Under the pieces are notes generated by a model. The model did no database searches and was not told the DNA's origin. It was given only the letters and a program-made list of their open reading frames with translations. Of a stretch of 64,000 nucleotides of DNA, positions 8,144 through 16,479 are shown piece by piece; within the stretch, counting starts at the first letter, position 1; each line of letters begins with the position of its first letter. The DNA lies in the NCBI RefSeq assembly GCF_026968045.1, contig NZ_JAPVBQ010000001.1:757238-821237 (forward strand). Reading direction: 5' to 3'. The stretch comes from Modestobacter sp. VKM Ac-2977. Its GTDB lineage: Bacteria > Actinomycetota > Actinomycetes > Mycobacteriales > Geodermatophilaceae. The position numbers and the translations under genes are program-made.

Positions 8144-9147
8144 TCTGGCTCGGCGACAGGGCGGGGCAGCCCAGAAGGCCGCCCCTGCTGCTTGGCGTGC
8201 GCCTCGATCAAGGCATCGATGTGTGACGGGCTAACGCGGATCTCGGGACCCGATGGCGCTGGCAGCGTGAAACCTGCCAGCGGGTCGTCGTCCGGGTGAT
8301 GAAGCAACATCTGTCGGGCGTTGCGGATGGTGATGTCGTTGTAGAGCTGTGCCGCGTCACCAGTGCCGACCCGTACGCCCTCCTCGATGCCCAGCGGGTT
8401 GCCGAGCTGACCAAGCATGAGCGCGACTCGGCGTGAGAGCGGGATGAAGATGTGCTCCGCCGACCCGAAGCCGACGCCGTCCCGAGCGGCGTGCGGGCCG
8501 GGCACCAGGGCGACCGGGGTATCGCTGGTAGCGAGCGCCTGGTCCTCGAATCGTGTGACCGTCCACGGGCGGCCGAGGGCCAGATTGGTCATGTCAACGA
8601 GGTTGGCCGCGATGCTCGTCAGATGGCCCTGTGGGTCGACGGCGAAGCTATCGGCGGTCGCCAGCATCTCGGCCCGGAGTCCTTCGACCTCCGCGTCGGA
8701 CGTTGTGGGAGGGAGCCCCAATCGGCTCCGGATCTGGGCTGTGGTGGACGTTCCAACCGCGAGTCGCTCGGTCGCCCGGACGATGTCCTCCCACGCCCGA
8801 CGAGCGGCCTGCGTCCGGAGGGTCTGTGCCGCGATCCACTGGCAGATCAGGACCCGGTCCTCGTCGGTCGGGACGAGCCCTTGGTCGACTACCCGCTTGA
8901 AGGCCCCTTCGGAGTCGCCTTCAAGCTGAGAGAGGGCGTTCTCGTAAGCGTCTTCTTCCAGGTCAGGCAGTTCCGTGCTGTAGAAGTGCTTCTGCACCGT
9001 GGCGTCGTTGAGAGAGATCAGGTGGCGCTGTTCCGTCAAGCGGACGCAGGCGAGCTGCTCGTCCTTGGCGAACCGGCGCAGATACGCCTTGTTGACCAGG
9101 TGGTGACGGGCCGGGGGCTTCTGAGGCACGCGTTCATCGTGACCCAC
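8140..9147 (-). CDS. DUF4238 domain-containing protein
   Basis: The 335-residue soluble protein begins with the DUF4238 hallmark: basic/His residues followed by HHLVNKAYLRRFA. It continues with the conserved KHFYST and the central WIAAQTLRTQAARRAW. The second half carries WTVTRFEDQALATSDTPVAL and HIFIPLSRRVALML, also typical of the family, where a conserved pattern around SDxPV and PLs is seen. Its biochemical role is unknown; it occurs sporadically in accessory islands. The GTG at 9147 is used, and a GTG at 9129 is equally possible. The gene is translationally coupled to the broken gene downstream. Confidence 0.8.
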   Translation of the reverse strand: MGHDERVPQKPPARHHLVNKAYLRRFAKDEQLACVRLTEQRHLISLNDATVQKHFYSTELPDLEEDAYENALSQLEGDSEGAFKRVVDQGLVPTDEDRVLICQWIAAQTLRTQAARRAWEDIVRATERLAVGTSTTAQIRSRLGLPPTTSDAEVEGLRAEMLATADSFAVDPQGHLTSIAANLVDMTNLALGRPWTVTRFEDQALATSDTPVALVPGPHAARDGVGFGSAEHIFIPLSRRVALMLGQLGNPLGIEEGVRVGTGDAAQLYNDITIRNARQMLLHHPDDDPLAGFTLPAPSGPEIRVSPSHIDALIEAHAKQQGRPSGLPRPVAEPE

Positions 9148-9247
9148 GGCACCGACACTTCCTCGCGGCGGCGGGGCGACGCAGGGACCCGCACCGGCCC
9201 GGCGCCGTGCTGGCCGAGGCGCTAGACGGCCCGGCCGAGGTCATCAC

Positions 9248-10060
9248 CTACGCCTGATACTCCGGGTCGATCCACGGTCGGGCGGCGAGGGCTGCGGCCT
9301 GGTACATGCGGCCCAGCTCGGAGAACAGCAGGTCGCGGCCCTTGTGGTCGCGGAACACGATGGCGAGTGGCCAGTTGAGCTTGACCTGGAACAGGTTGGG
9401 GACGGGGCCGAGGAAGCGGTACCGGGTGGCCTCGTCTCCGGGAGCGAGCAGCGTGCTCCGAGGAGGTGTCCAGACGATCTCCGCCTGCGTGGTCGCGGGG
9501 ATGACCTCCAGGATCTCCTGGTCGGCATCCGGGGCGGTGTAGGCGATCGAGGCGTGGAGCATTTGGTGCTTGTCGGCGTTGTTCACCCGGGCCACCAGGG
9601 CGAGCGGATGGCGAGCAGGATCGTCGGCGTGGAACGGCTGGACATCGCGGATCAGGTCGAAGTCCTCGCGCTTGATGTGGGCCAGCGGGCCCCCCTCTGG
9701 CCAGGGCGCGGCGACTGAGCTTGCCCACTGGTTGGCGTGCGGGCTGTACGGGAACTTGTGGTCGCTCGTGAGGGTGCCGTTGTTGCGCATGACCAACACG
9801 GTGATGAGGTTGTCCAACGCGCTCCTGGCGTTGTGCGCGAACTCGCCGAGCATGATGCTCATCGCGGGGTGCGGCTCCGCCGTCGGCCAGTAGTAGGACG
9901 AGAACGTGCCGTCAGCGTTGGCCACGGGGCGGCCCTCGGTCGGGGAGGTCAGGACTCGCTCGATCTCCGCCAGCAATCCCTCATAGAGCACCCGGGCCCG
10001 GACGAGCTTGTGGGCCACGCCCAGGAGGACGTCGTCGGGGTCGATCCTGTGCGTCGTCAC
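9248..10060 (-). CDS. Conserved hypothetical protein of the accessory island
   Basis: I do not recognise a named family for this 270-residue soluble protein. It has a helical N-terminus with a segment MLGEFAHNARSALDNLITVL. A central RVNNADKHQML motif follows, then a beta-rich C-terminal half ending near RPWIDPEYQA. The combination 'HNxRSALDxL ... NxxKHxxL' recurs in many uncharacterised bacterial proteins found in accessory regions. It starts at a GTG, has no membrane helix, and lies 100 bases from the DUF4238 gene on the same strand. That leaves the possibility of a shared operon with a role in defence or mobile-element biology, which is inference. Confidence 0.65.
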   Translation of the reverse strand: MTTHRIDPDDVLLGVAHKLVRARVLYEGLLAEIERVLTSPTEGRPVANADGTFSSYYWPTAEPHPAMSIMLGEFAHNARSALDNLITVLVMRNNGTLTSDHKFPYSPHANQWASSVAAPWPEGGPLAHIKREDFDLIRDVQPFHADDPARHPLALVARVNNADKHQMLHASIAYTAPDADQEILEVIPATTQAEIVWTPPRSTLLAPGDEATRYRFLGPVPNLFQVKLNWPLAIVFRDHKGRDLLFSELGRMYQAAALAARPWIDPEYQA

Positions 10061-10126
10061 GTACCGACCATCCTGGCCACCCGGGCAGGAGGGCCGGAGG
10101 CTCGCCGGTGAGCGCTAGACGGGGCT

Positions 10127-10190
10127 TCAGGCCTTGAGCGCGGCGACCTGGGCGTCCAGGTTGGCGGACTCGAGGGCGCTGGCCATCCTC
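10127..10190 (-). pseudogene. Gene-end scrap sharing a tail with 11064-11192
   Basis: The minus strand reads ALESANLDAQVAALKA before a TGA at 10129-10127. The tail LDAQ and the 12-base string CTGGGCGTCCAG are shared with the fragment at 11064-11192. It looks like the remains of a homologous protein end. There is no start codon or full domain. Confidence 0.25.
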
Positions 10191-10268
10191 GACGGGTGCC
10201 TCGTACCCTCGGGCCTTCGGCCGTCAGGTGACTTCCGCCGGCGGCGGTTGCAGCCAGGAGGATGACGC

Positions 10269-11026
10269 GTGGCTCGGCTGAAGACCGAGTGGGCGTTGGG
10301 TCAGCTAGAGAGGTTCCTGACTCTCGCTACGCTGCGGCGGCCCCCGTCGAGGCCCGGCGTCGTGAACCTCTCGCCGCGCATGTACACCCAAGGCCCGGAG
10401 GCGCCGATCTTCGAGCAGGCCGAGGTGGTGGAGGCGATTCTTGACCTGGTCATGCCTGACTGGCGGACCGGGGTGCCGTCTGAGGACAACGCCACCATCA
10501 ACCGGGTGGTGGATGAAGCACCGAGAGGCCGCGCAGCGAGCCCAAGGCATCCTTCCGCCGTCAAGAGGAGGTGCGGGCCAACCTGGGCGACGACGCCCCG
10601 GACCTGTTGGCCGCGAGCATGCACTCCTGGGTCAGGGATGGGGCACGTTCTCTGTGGAGCACCGCGCACCACCGGGACGCCGTCGGCGCGGCGGCTCGGC
10701 GAGTCAACGCCGAGGTGCAGAACGCCGAGGTGCAGAACAAGGTGGCGCGGCGGGACCTCTCCGAGGGCAAGCTCTTCCAGTCGGTCTTCTCACCTAACCC
10801 GGGCAGCGCGACCGAGCCCCGGCTCCGCATCATCGCCGACGACGGCGGGGCTACTTACAAGAATGTCCACCGTGGTGCGCTGATGATGGCGGACGGCTGG
10901 TTCGCTGCGGTGCGGAACCCGGTGGCCAACGACGTGAGCGAGCTAGGTGAGAACGAGGCCCTGGAGTAGCTCGCTGCACTGAGCATGCTCGCGCGGTGGG
11001 CGGACTCCGCCACGATCGAGCGCTGA
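10269..11026 (+). pseudogene. TIGR02391-family gene broken by two frameshifts and a nonsense codon
   Basis: A GTG at 10269 with AGGAGG at 10256-10261 opens a clear coding frame (MARLKTEWALGQLERFL). It is coherent to about NRVVDE near 10515. Coding then jumps to frame +1 (HREAAQRAQGIL) and again to frame +2 (RQEEVRANLGDDAPDLLAAS). The third segment holds the family core: HHRDAVGAAARRVN, then RRDLSEGKLFQSVFS, ADGWFAAVRNPVAND and EALE. A TAG at 10967-10969 then interrupts; the same frame reads on as LAALSMLARWADSATIER to a TGA at 11026, so a CAG probably became TAG. A 15-base tandem duplication (NAEVQ twice) lies near 10710-10740. TIGR02391 ('Ymh') proteins occur in defence-like islands. Confidence 0.7.
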
Positions 11027-11063
11027 GGAGCGGCTCCCCGCCACTGGGGCGCTACGTGCTGGC

Positions 11064-11192
11064 TCAGACCCTACGTGCGGTGGCCTGGGCGTCCAGTTCG
11101 GCAGTGGTGAGCATCTGGCGGACGGTGGAGGTATGCCAGACGGTCTTGCCCTCGCGGCGCTTGCCGTCCTTGGCGGCGGCTGCGACCAGCTA
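11064..11192 (-). pseudogene. C-terminal scrap, possibly of a recombinase
   Basis: The minus strand encodes LVAAAAKDGKRREG, KTVWHTSTVRQML and a tail LDAQATARRV before TGA at 11064-11066. A TAG bounds it upstream and there is no start codon. The W-H-x-S-T-V-x-x-x-L pattern recalls the C-terminal part of large serine recombinases, but that is a weak resemblance. The tail is homologous to the scrap at 10127-10190. Confidence 0.3.
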
Positions 11193-11210
11193 AGTGAAGG
11201 GGTCCGGTGT

Positions 11211-11361
11211 GGCCAGCATGCGGCCCCAAGTCGTTCGGGTAGGTATGCAGCGACGCAACGATCTTGCGCGGGGACCGTTGACGTTGGCCTCCCGCACCGT
11301 GGCCGCCCACGGGGAGGGAGGCCACGGTGTGGGGACCTGCCTCTACAGGCGCATGCTGGCC
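11211..11361. repeat. Nested inverted repeats in the accessory island
   Basis: The outer arms GGCCAGCATGCG (11211-11222) and CGCATGCTGGCC (11350-11361) are perfect over 12 bp and 127 bases apart. Inside lies a 10-bp hairpin, CACCGTGGCC (11295-11304) and GGCCACGGTG (11320-11329). No ORF of note fills the interval. It fits a residual mobile-element end or a structured non-coding segment; I cannot decide between them. Confidence 0.4.
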
Positions 11362-11375
11362 GCCCGATCTAGCGT

Positions 11376-12206
11376 GTGACCGTGTCAAACAGGAAGCGGC
11401 GCGCGTCGCCGGATGACGACGAGACCATGACAATCCATGCGAGTGAGTGGCGTTCTCTCGCCCTTCCGCAGCCGCTGCGATTCTCTCCGCCCTACGCCGA
11501 TCGAGCAGCCAACCCCCGGGGCTACGCTTATTGGTGGCAACTCTTTCGCCTGGTTTTCGACCTGCCGGACCCGAACCGCTTTCCGCCGCTCGGTGACTTC
11601 GGCGACGAAGAGCGGGCCGTGCTTGAACGCTATGTTGACGTGTGTGAGGAGTTGGCTGAGTCGACAGTGCTTAGCCACGACGGCGGAATCGCCGTCCACG
11701 TCGACCAGGGACAAGAGCGTGTCGAAGTTGATTTCCCGCCAAAGGAATCGATACGAGGGACGGCAGTCTTGTTCCGGCAGCTAGCCAGCGCCGAGGAAGA
11801 AGCGAGTTACAGCAAGGTTCGCAAGGTCATCGGTCGCCACATCTACGAGCTTGATGACGACCGGCGGGACGAGAGGAAAGAGTGGCAAGCCCGGTGGAAC
11901 GGTGCTCACGGTCAGCTGCAGGCTCGTCTCCTGATCGCCATGGCGGATCGTGAGGTGATTCGACGGCAAGGGGGGCACGCGACTGTCCCTGTCGTGGGGG
12001 AAGAGGTCAAGCCGCAGGAAATCTTGTCGCTGTTCCAGTATGGGGACCTGATCCATTGGGGCAAGCACGCAAGTGCTCTGAAGACTCTCGCGGGTGACGA
12101 CTTTGCCTACAACAGGGCGCTGTACGATTACATATCTGTGGTGATTCAGCTAAGTCACTTCTACTTGGGGTACTCGCTCCTCGTGGCGCGCGCTCTTCGA
12201 CGGTAG
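11376..12206 (+). CDS. Hypothetical protein, lower-GC island gene
   Basis: I do not recognise this 276-residue protein. It is acidic and soluble over residues 1-200, with a conserved-looking aromatic segment (YAYWWQLFRLVFDLPDPNRF). A charged central helix (YSKVRKVIGRHIYELDDDRR) follows, and a hydrophobic C-terminus (YISVVIQLSHFYLGYSLLVA) could be a membrane-proximal helix. Codon usage is visibly less G/C-biased than in the flanking chromosome, which supports recent transfer. The GTG at 11376 is the longest start; the ATG at 11427 (MTIHASEW) is a reasonable alternative. It faces the DUF4393 remnant end-to-end. Confidence 0.6.
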   Translation: MTVSNRKRRASPDDDETMTIHASEWRSLALPQPLRFSPPYADRAANPRGYAYWWQLFRLVFDLPDPNRFPPLGDFGDEERAVLERYVDVCEELAESTVLSHDGGIAVHVDQGQERVEVDFPPKESIRGTAVLFRQLASAEEEASYSKVRKVIGRHIYELDDDRRDERKEWQARWNGAHGQLQARLLIAMADREVIRRQGGHATVPVVGEEVKPQEILSLFQYGDLIHWGKHASALKTLAGDDFAYNRALYDYISVVIQLSHFYLGYSLLVARALRR

Positions 12207-12212
12207 CTGTAC

Positions 12213-12434
12213 CTAGGGGGCGACCGTCGCGGCAAAAGCTTTCCCGAACGTCGTGGGGGCGATAATTCCGTTCTCACTAGTCACCTGGACGTCCTCCGTC
12301 TCATGTACCTGCCGCAGCTTCAGCATCTCAGGCCGGCTGTTGACCCAGGCGTACACGTCCGGTGCGGTCATAAACTCCATGTACGACACGGTCACTAGGC
12401 CGAGACGGGTCCAGTTGTCGATGTACGCCGGCAT
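12213..12434 (-). pseudogene. DUF4393 (Abi-alpha-like) C-terminal remnant
   Basis: The 73 codons read YIDNWTRLGLVTVSYMEFM, then a short helical part, and end with NGIIAPTTFGKAFAATV. This matches the closing segment of DUF4393 proteins, which typically end with a 'LvRLGLi ... iyLTpfGkqF' pattern. The usual N-terminal two-thirds is absent: the frame is closed by a TAG about 100 bases upstream, with no likely start before MPAYIDN. I therefore call it a 5'-truncated gene. DUF4393/Abi-alpha proteins are associated with phage abortive infection. Confidence 0.55.
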
Positions 12435-12555
12435 CTGGGGGTCGGGGACAGGCTCGCCGGACGTCCCGTCAAGAGCGAAAGGGCTTAAGGTCGAAACAGA
12501 GCGATGGCACAGGTGGAGGCGAGTCGGAATTGCCTAGCGAGCCAAAGCAGCCAAC

Positions 12556-12801
12556 TTGGCTCCTTACCTTGCAATCCTGGCCTTATTCACGCTCATGTCA
12601 GGCTTCGGCGGGGCCGCAGGCGCCGCAACGGTGATCGACTCCCTCGCCGGTCCGGATGTTCCTGCCGAGTCCTGCCAGAAGTACTGGGATGAGATTTGCG
12701 ACCTGAAGGAGGATGGCTTGAAGGCGTTTGCGCTTCTTCAAGATCCAGACTTGGAGGAGCGATGCGGGGACGCCTCGGACGTCGCGCATAGCTGGGCCTA
12801 G
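12556..12801 (+). CDS. Small putative exported or membrane protein
   Basis: The 81-codon ORF starts at a TTG (12556), or at an ATG at 12595. It shows a hydrophobic N-terminus (YLAILALFTLMSGFGG) followed by an acidic part with three cysteines (SCQKYWDEICDLKEDG, EERCGD). That suggests a secreted small protein with a disulphide. There is no strong ribosome-binding site and I do not recognise a family, so this could be chance coding in the island. Confidence 0.3.
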   Translation: MAPYLAILALFTLMSGFGGAAGAATVIDSLAGPDVPAESCQKYWDEICDLKEDGLKAFALLQDPDLEERCGDASDVAHSWA

Positions 12802-13132
12802 GCGCTCTGACGCAGCCGCTCGACCGCCGGTGTCGCCTAGACGCCTTCGGGGTGCCGCCCACGGTATAGGCCCACCCTTCGGCGGCGGTCAGGAGGGCGC
12901 GCAACGCTGACTGTCGCGAGTAATCGTCGCTCGCACGAAGCGGGCGACGGTGTTGGAGGCGTTCGGCAATCAACTCGCTCGTGCACGGCCTCCTGCGGTA
13001 GCTCGGCGCGGGCATCGGCGGGTGGGCTACTGAGAACGCCGTAGACAGAGCCTGCGTCTGCACGACGCCGAGGCCCCTGCCTGGACGAAACGCTGCTCGG
13101 GACAACCACCACGACAACTGGGGTGTACCGAC
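12802..13132. other. Non-coding edge of the island with a degenerate repeat of the 7.6-kb relic
   Basis: No convincing gene is seen in these 331 bases. On the minus strand near 12985-13030 there is a segment reading AELPQEAVHERV. It resembles NYPQEAVHRYR of the pseudogene at 7567-8143, with about 30 of 38 bases alike (shared CCTCCTGCGG core). The MMPL gene starts at the right end, after ACAACTGGGGTGTACCGAC. Confidence 0.4.
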
Positions 13133-15316
13133 ATGGCAGGTCTGCTCGATCGTCTCGGCCGCTTCTCCTTCCGCCGGCGGTGGTCGGTCGCTGTGCTCTG
13201 GCTGCTCGTCCTCGCCGGGGCGGTGACGGCCGCCGTCACGTCCGAGGGCCCGGTGAACACCCGGGCGACCATCCCGGGCATCGAGTCGCAGGACGCCTTC
13301 GACCTCCTCGCGGAGCGCTTCCCGGACACCCCCTCGGACGGCGCGTCGGCGACCCTCGTCTTCGTCGCCCCGGACGGCGGGTCGCTGGATGCTCCGGCGA
13401 ACCAGGCGGCCGTCGAGGCGGCCCTGGCCACCGTCGCCGACAGCCCGCAGGTGATGCGGATCGTGCCGCCCGCGGCGGGCGCGAGCATCAGCGCCGACGG
13501 CACGACCGGCTTCGCGTCGGTGAGCTACGACGTGCCGTCGGCCGAGGTGACCGACGAGTCGCGCGCCCTGCTGGAAGAAGCAGTGGAGCAGGCGCGGGAC
13601 GACGGGCTGACCGCGGAGATGCGCGGCTCGGCGCTGAAGAGCCCCACCAGCATGAGCGCCACCGAGCTGATCGGGGTCGCGATCGCGGCCCTGGTCCTGC
13701 TGCTGACCTTCGGGTCGCTGGTGGCCGCGGGGCTGCCGCTGCTCACCGCGATCATCGGGGTGGCCATCTCGTTCCTCGGCGTCTGGGCAGTGGCCGGCCC
13801 GCTGGGCATGGCGATCACGAGCGGGATGCTCGCGCTGATGCTGGGGCTGGCGGTCGGCATCGACTACGCGATGTTCGTCGTCTCCCGGTACCAGGAGGAA
13901 CGGCTCAGCCAGGACGACGCCCAGACGGCGGCCGGTCGCGCGGTCGGCACCGCGGGGTCCGCGGTTGTCTTCGCCGGGACGACGGTGGTGATCGCGCTCG
14001 CCGGGCTGCTCGTGGTCGGCATCCCGTCGCTGACCAAGATGGGGCTGGCCGCCGCCGGCGCCGTCGTCGTGGCCGTGCTGGTCGCGCTGACCCTGGTCCC
14101 CGCGCTGCTGGGCATGTTCCCGAACCGGGTCCGGTCGCGGTCGCAGCGGCGGGGCGGGAGCACGAACCCCCGCGTCCCGGTGGCCCGCACGTGGATGCGG
14201 ATGGTCCGGCGCCGGCCGCTGCTGGTCACGGTGGCCGGGGTCGCGGTGCTCGCCGCGGTCGCCGTCCCGGCGCTGTCGTTGCAGCTGGGCACCCCCGGCG
14301 ACGCCTCGCTGCCGACCACGGCCACCGAGCGCCGGGCCTACGACCTGCGGGCCGAGGCGTTCGGTCCCGGTTCCAACGGTCCGCTGACCGTGGTGGTCGA
14401 CGCCACCGGGGCGAGCGACCCGGAGACCGCGGTGACGGCCGTCGCAGACGACCTCGCAGCGACCGACGGCGTGGCCTCGGTGTCGACCCCGACCTTCAAC
14501 GAGCAGGGGGACACGGCGATCCTCACCACCGTCCCCACCACCGGGCCGACCGACGAGCGCACCGAGGCGCTGGTGGAGTCGCTGCGCGACGCCCGCCCGG
14601 CCGTGGAACGCGACCAGGGCGTGACCTACGAGATCACCGGGACCACGGCGCTGGACATCGACATGGCGCAGAAGACCCAGTCGGCCCTGGTGCCCTACGT
14701 CGCGCTCGTCGTCGGTCTGGCGGTGCTGCTCCTGCTGGTGGTCTTCCGCTCGATCTGGGTGCCCATCAAGGCCGCGGTCGGCTTCCTGCTCTCGCTCTTT
14801 GCCTCGATCGGGGTGATCGTCGCGGTCTTCCAGTGGGGCTGGGCGGGTGATCTGCTCGGTGTCGAGCAGACTGGCCCGGTCATGAGCCTGATGCCGATCC
14901 TGCTGGTGGGGATCGTGTTCGGGCTGGCCATGGACTACGAGGTGTTCCTGGTGTCGCGGATGCGGGAGGCGCACGTGCACGGTGTGCCGGCCCGCCAGGC
15001 GGTCGGCACCGGCTTCGCGCAGAGCTCGAAGGTCGTGGTCGCCGCCGCGGTGATCATGATCGCGGTGTTCGGCGGGTTTGCGGCGGCCTCCGAACCGCTG
15101 ATCAAGATGGTCGGTCTCGGGCTCGCCGCGGCGGTCTTCTTCGACGCCTTCATCGTCCGACTGACGCTGGTGCCCGCCGTCCTGCAGCTCCTCGGGGAGC
15201 GGGCGTGGTGGCTGCCGCGCTGGCTCGACCGGCTGCTGCCGAACGTCGACGTGGAGGGTGCGTCGCTGGCTCACGCACCGGCTCGGACGCCGGACCTGGC
15301 GCTGAGCGGGCGCTGA
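13133..15316 (+). CDS. MMPL-family (RND superfamily) membrane exporter
   Basis: The 727-residue protein has the MMPL architecture. An N-terminal helix (about residues 18-38, SVAVLWLLVLAGAVTAAV) is followed by a large extracytoplasmic loop and five helices around 180-340. A second helix near 370, a second loop and a closing helix bundle at about 520-690 complete it. The motif GLAVGIDYAMFVVSRYQEE carries the Asp-Tyr pair used for proton coupling, and GLAMDYEVFLVSRMREA repeats it in the second half. Such pumps export lipids, surfactants or drugs using the proton gradient. Its stop overlaps the start of the histidine kinase, so the three genes 13133-17138 form one operon in which the two-component system may control or be served by the pump. 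Confidence 0.92.
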   Translation: MAGLLDRLGRFSFRRRWSVAVLWLLVLAGAVTAAVTSEGPVNTRATIPGIESQDAFDLLAERFPDTPSDGASATLVFVAPDGGSLDAPANQAAVEAALATVADSPQVMRIVPPAAGASISADGTTGFASVSYDVPSAEVTDESRALLEEAVEQARDDGLTAEMRGSALKSPTSMSATELIGVAIAALVLLLTFGSLVAAGLPLLTAIIGVAISFLGVWAVAGPLGMAITSGMLALMLGLAVGIDYAMFVVSRYQEERLSQDDAQTAAGRAVGTAGSAVVFAGTTVVIALAGLLVVGIPSLTKMGLAAAGAVVVAVLVALTLVPALLGMFPNRVRSRSQRRGGSTNPRVPVARTWMRMVRRRPLLVTVAGVAVLAAVAVPALSLQLGTPGDASLPTTATERRAYDLRAEAFGPGSNGPLTVVVDATGASDPETAVTAVADDLAATDGVASVSTPTFNEQGDTAILTTVPTTGPTDERTEALVESLRDARPAVERDQGVTYEITGTTALDIDMAQKTQSALVPYVALVVGLAVLLLLVVFRSIWVPIKAAVGFLLSLFASIGVIVAVFQWGWAGDLLGVEQTGPVMSLMPILLVGIVFGLAMDYEVFLVSRMREAHVHGVPARQAVGTGFAQSSKVVVAAAVIMIAVFGGFAAASEPLIKMVGLGLAAAVFFDAFIVRLTLVPAVLQLLGERAWWLPRWLDRLLPNVDVEGASLAHAPARTPDLALSGR

Positions 15317-16479
15317 TGAGCACCGGCCGGATCGGGGTGCGGGATGCGGCGGCCGCGCTCGTCGCGTTCCTCTTCGCCGCCCTCGGTGCCAGCATCGGCA
15401 CCCAGGGGATCGTCGGTCCGGCCGTGCTCGTCCCCGGCGTGCTGCTCAGCCTGGTCGCCAGCGGCGCGCTGTTCACCGCGCCCCGGTGGCCGCGCGCCGC
15501 GACGGCCGTGGCGATCTGCTGCGAGACCGCCGCCTGCGCGCTCGGCTACCTGCCGACGCCGTTGCTGCTGGCCCCGCTGATCGGCTGCCTGTACTGGCTC
15601 GCGGTCGTCGGGTCCGTGCGGGCGGTCGCCTGGTGGACCGGGGCCGCGGTGGCCGCGGTCATCCTCGGCGGCCTGATCGACACCCCCACCGGCGGCTCGC
15701 TGGTGCTGCGCACCGTCGGCGTCGCGCTGTGGCTGCTGCCGGCGGTCTTCGCCGGCCGGACGACGCAGGCCCACCGCTCCTACCTCGACGTCGTCCGGGC
15801 CCGCGCCGAGGACGCCGAGCGCAGCCGGGACGACGAGATCCGGCACCGGGTGGGCGAGGAACGCCTGCGCATCGCCCGCGAACTGCACGACGTCGTCGCC
15901 CACCACCTCACGGTGGCCCACGCGCAGGCCGGCACCGCCGAGCACCTCCTGGACAAGCGTCCCGAGCAGGCACGGGAGCTGCTGGCCGGGCTCAGCGTCT
16001 CCACGTCGGCGGCGCTCCAGGAGCTCAAGGCGACCGTGGCGGTGCTGCGCACTTCCGACGACGACCCGCCGGTGGACGCCGTGCCGGCACCGGGGCTCGA
16101 TCAGCTCGACGAGCTGGTCGAGCCCTGCCGGGCCGCCGGGATCGAGGTCACGGTGCTCCGCGAGGGGTCGATCGAGTGCCTGCCCCGGCTGGTCGACGTC
16201 ACCGCGTACCGGGTCGTCCAGGAGGCGCTGACCAACGTCACCAAGCACGCGGTCCGGCCGTCCGTGACGATCACCGTGCGCCGCACCGAGGACACCTTCT
16301 GCGTCCAGGTGGTGAACACCGGCGTCCGGCCCGGTCCGGTGGGATCGGGCTACGGGCTGATCGGGATGCGCGAGCGCGCGCTCGCCCTGGGCGGGACGGT
16401 GGTGGCCGGCCCGGCGGGGGAGGACCGGTACGCCGTCACCCTCGCCGTCCCGCTGACGCACTGGGAGGGACCCCGATGA
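15316..16479 (+). CDS. NarL-type sensor histidine kinase
   Basis: The 387-residue kinase has about five N-terminal membrane helices (residues 10-150) without a large sensor loop. A coiled linker follows, then a HisKA_3 dimerisation region with ERLRIARELHDVVAHHL; the phospho-His is in ELHD near residue 194. The HATPase domain shows YRVVQEALTNVTKHA and GYGLIGMRERALALGG. It should phosphorylate the regulator encoded next, whose ATG overlaps its stop (ATGA). The ATG at 15316 overlapping the MMPL stop was chosen over an upstream GTG inside the MMPL gene. Confidence 0.93.
   Translation: MSTGRIGVRDAAAALVAFLFAALGASIGTQGIVGPAVLVPGVLLSLVASGALFTAPRWPRAATAVAICCETAACALGYLPTPLLLAPLIGCLYWLAVVGSVRAVAWWTGAAVAAVILGGLIDTPTGGSLVLRTVGVALWLLPAVFAGRTTQAHRSYLDVVRARAEDAERSRDDEIRHRVGEERLRIARELHDVVAHHLTVAHAQAGTAEHLLDKRPEQARELLAGLSVSTSAALQELKATVAVLRTSDDDPPVDAVPAPGLDQLDELVEPCRAAGIEVTVLREGSIECLPRLVDVTAYRVVQEALTNVTKHAVRPSVTITVRRTEDTFCVQVVNTGVRPGPVGSGYGLIGMRERALALGGTVVAGPAGEDRYAVTLAVPLTHWEGPR

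Noticed and set aside
7313-13132. tRNA-Ala as integration site with a duplicated 3' end
   Set aside because: No second copy of the tRNA 3' sequence was found within or at the far end of the island.
12593-15274. 893-codon minus-strand open frame
   Set aside because: It is antisense to the well-supported MMPL gene and gives Arg/Gly/His/Gln-rich low-complexity protein typical of the mirror frame of GC-rich genes.
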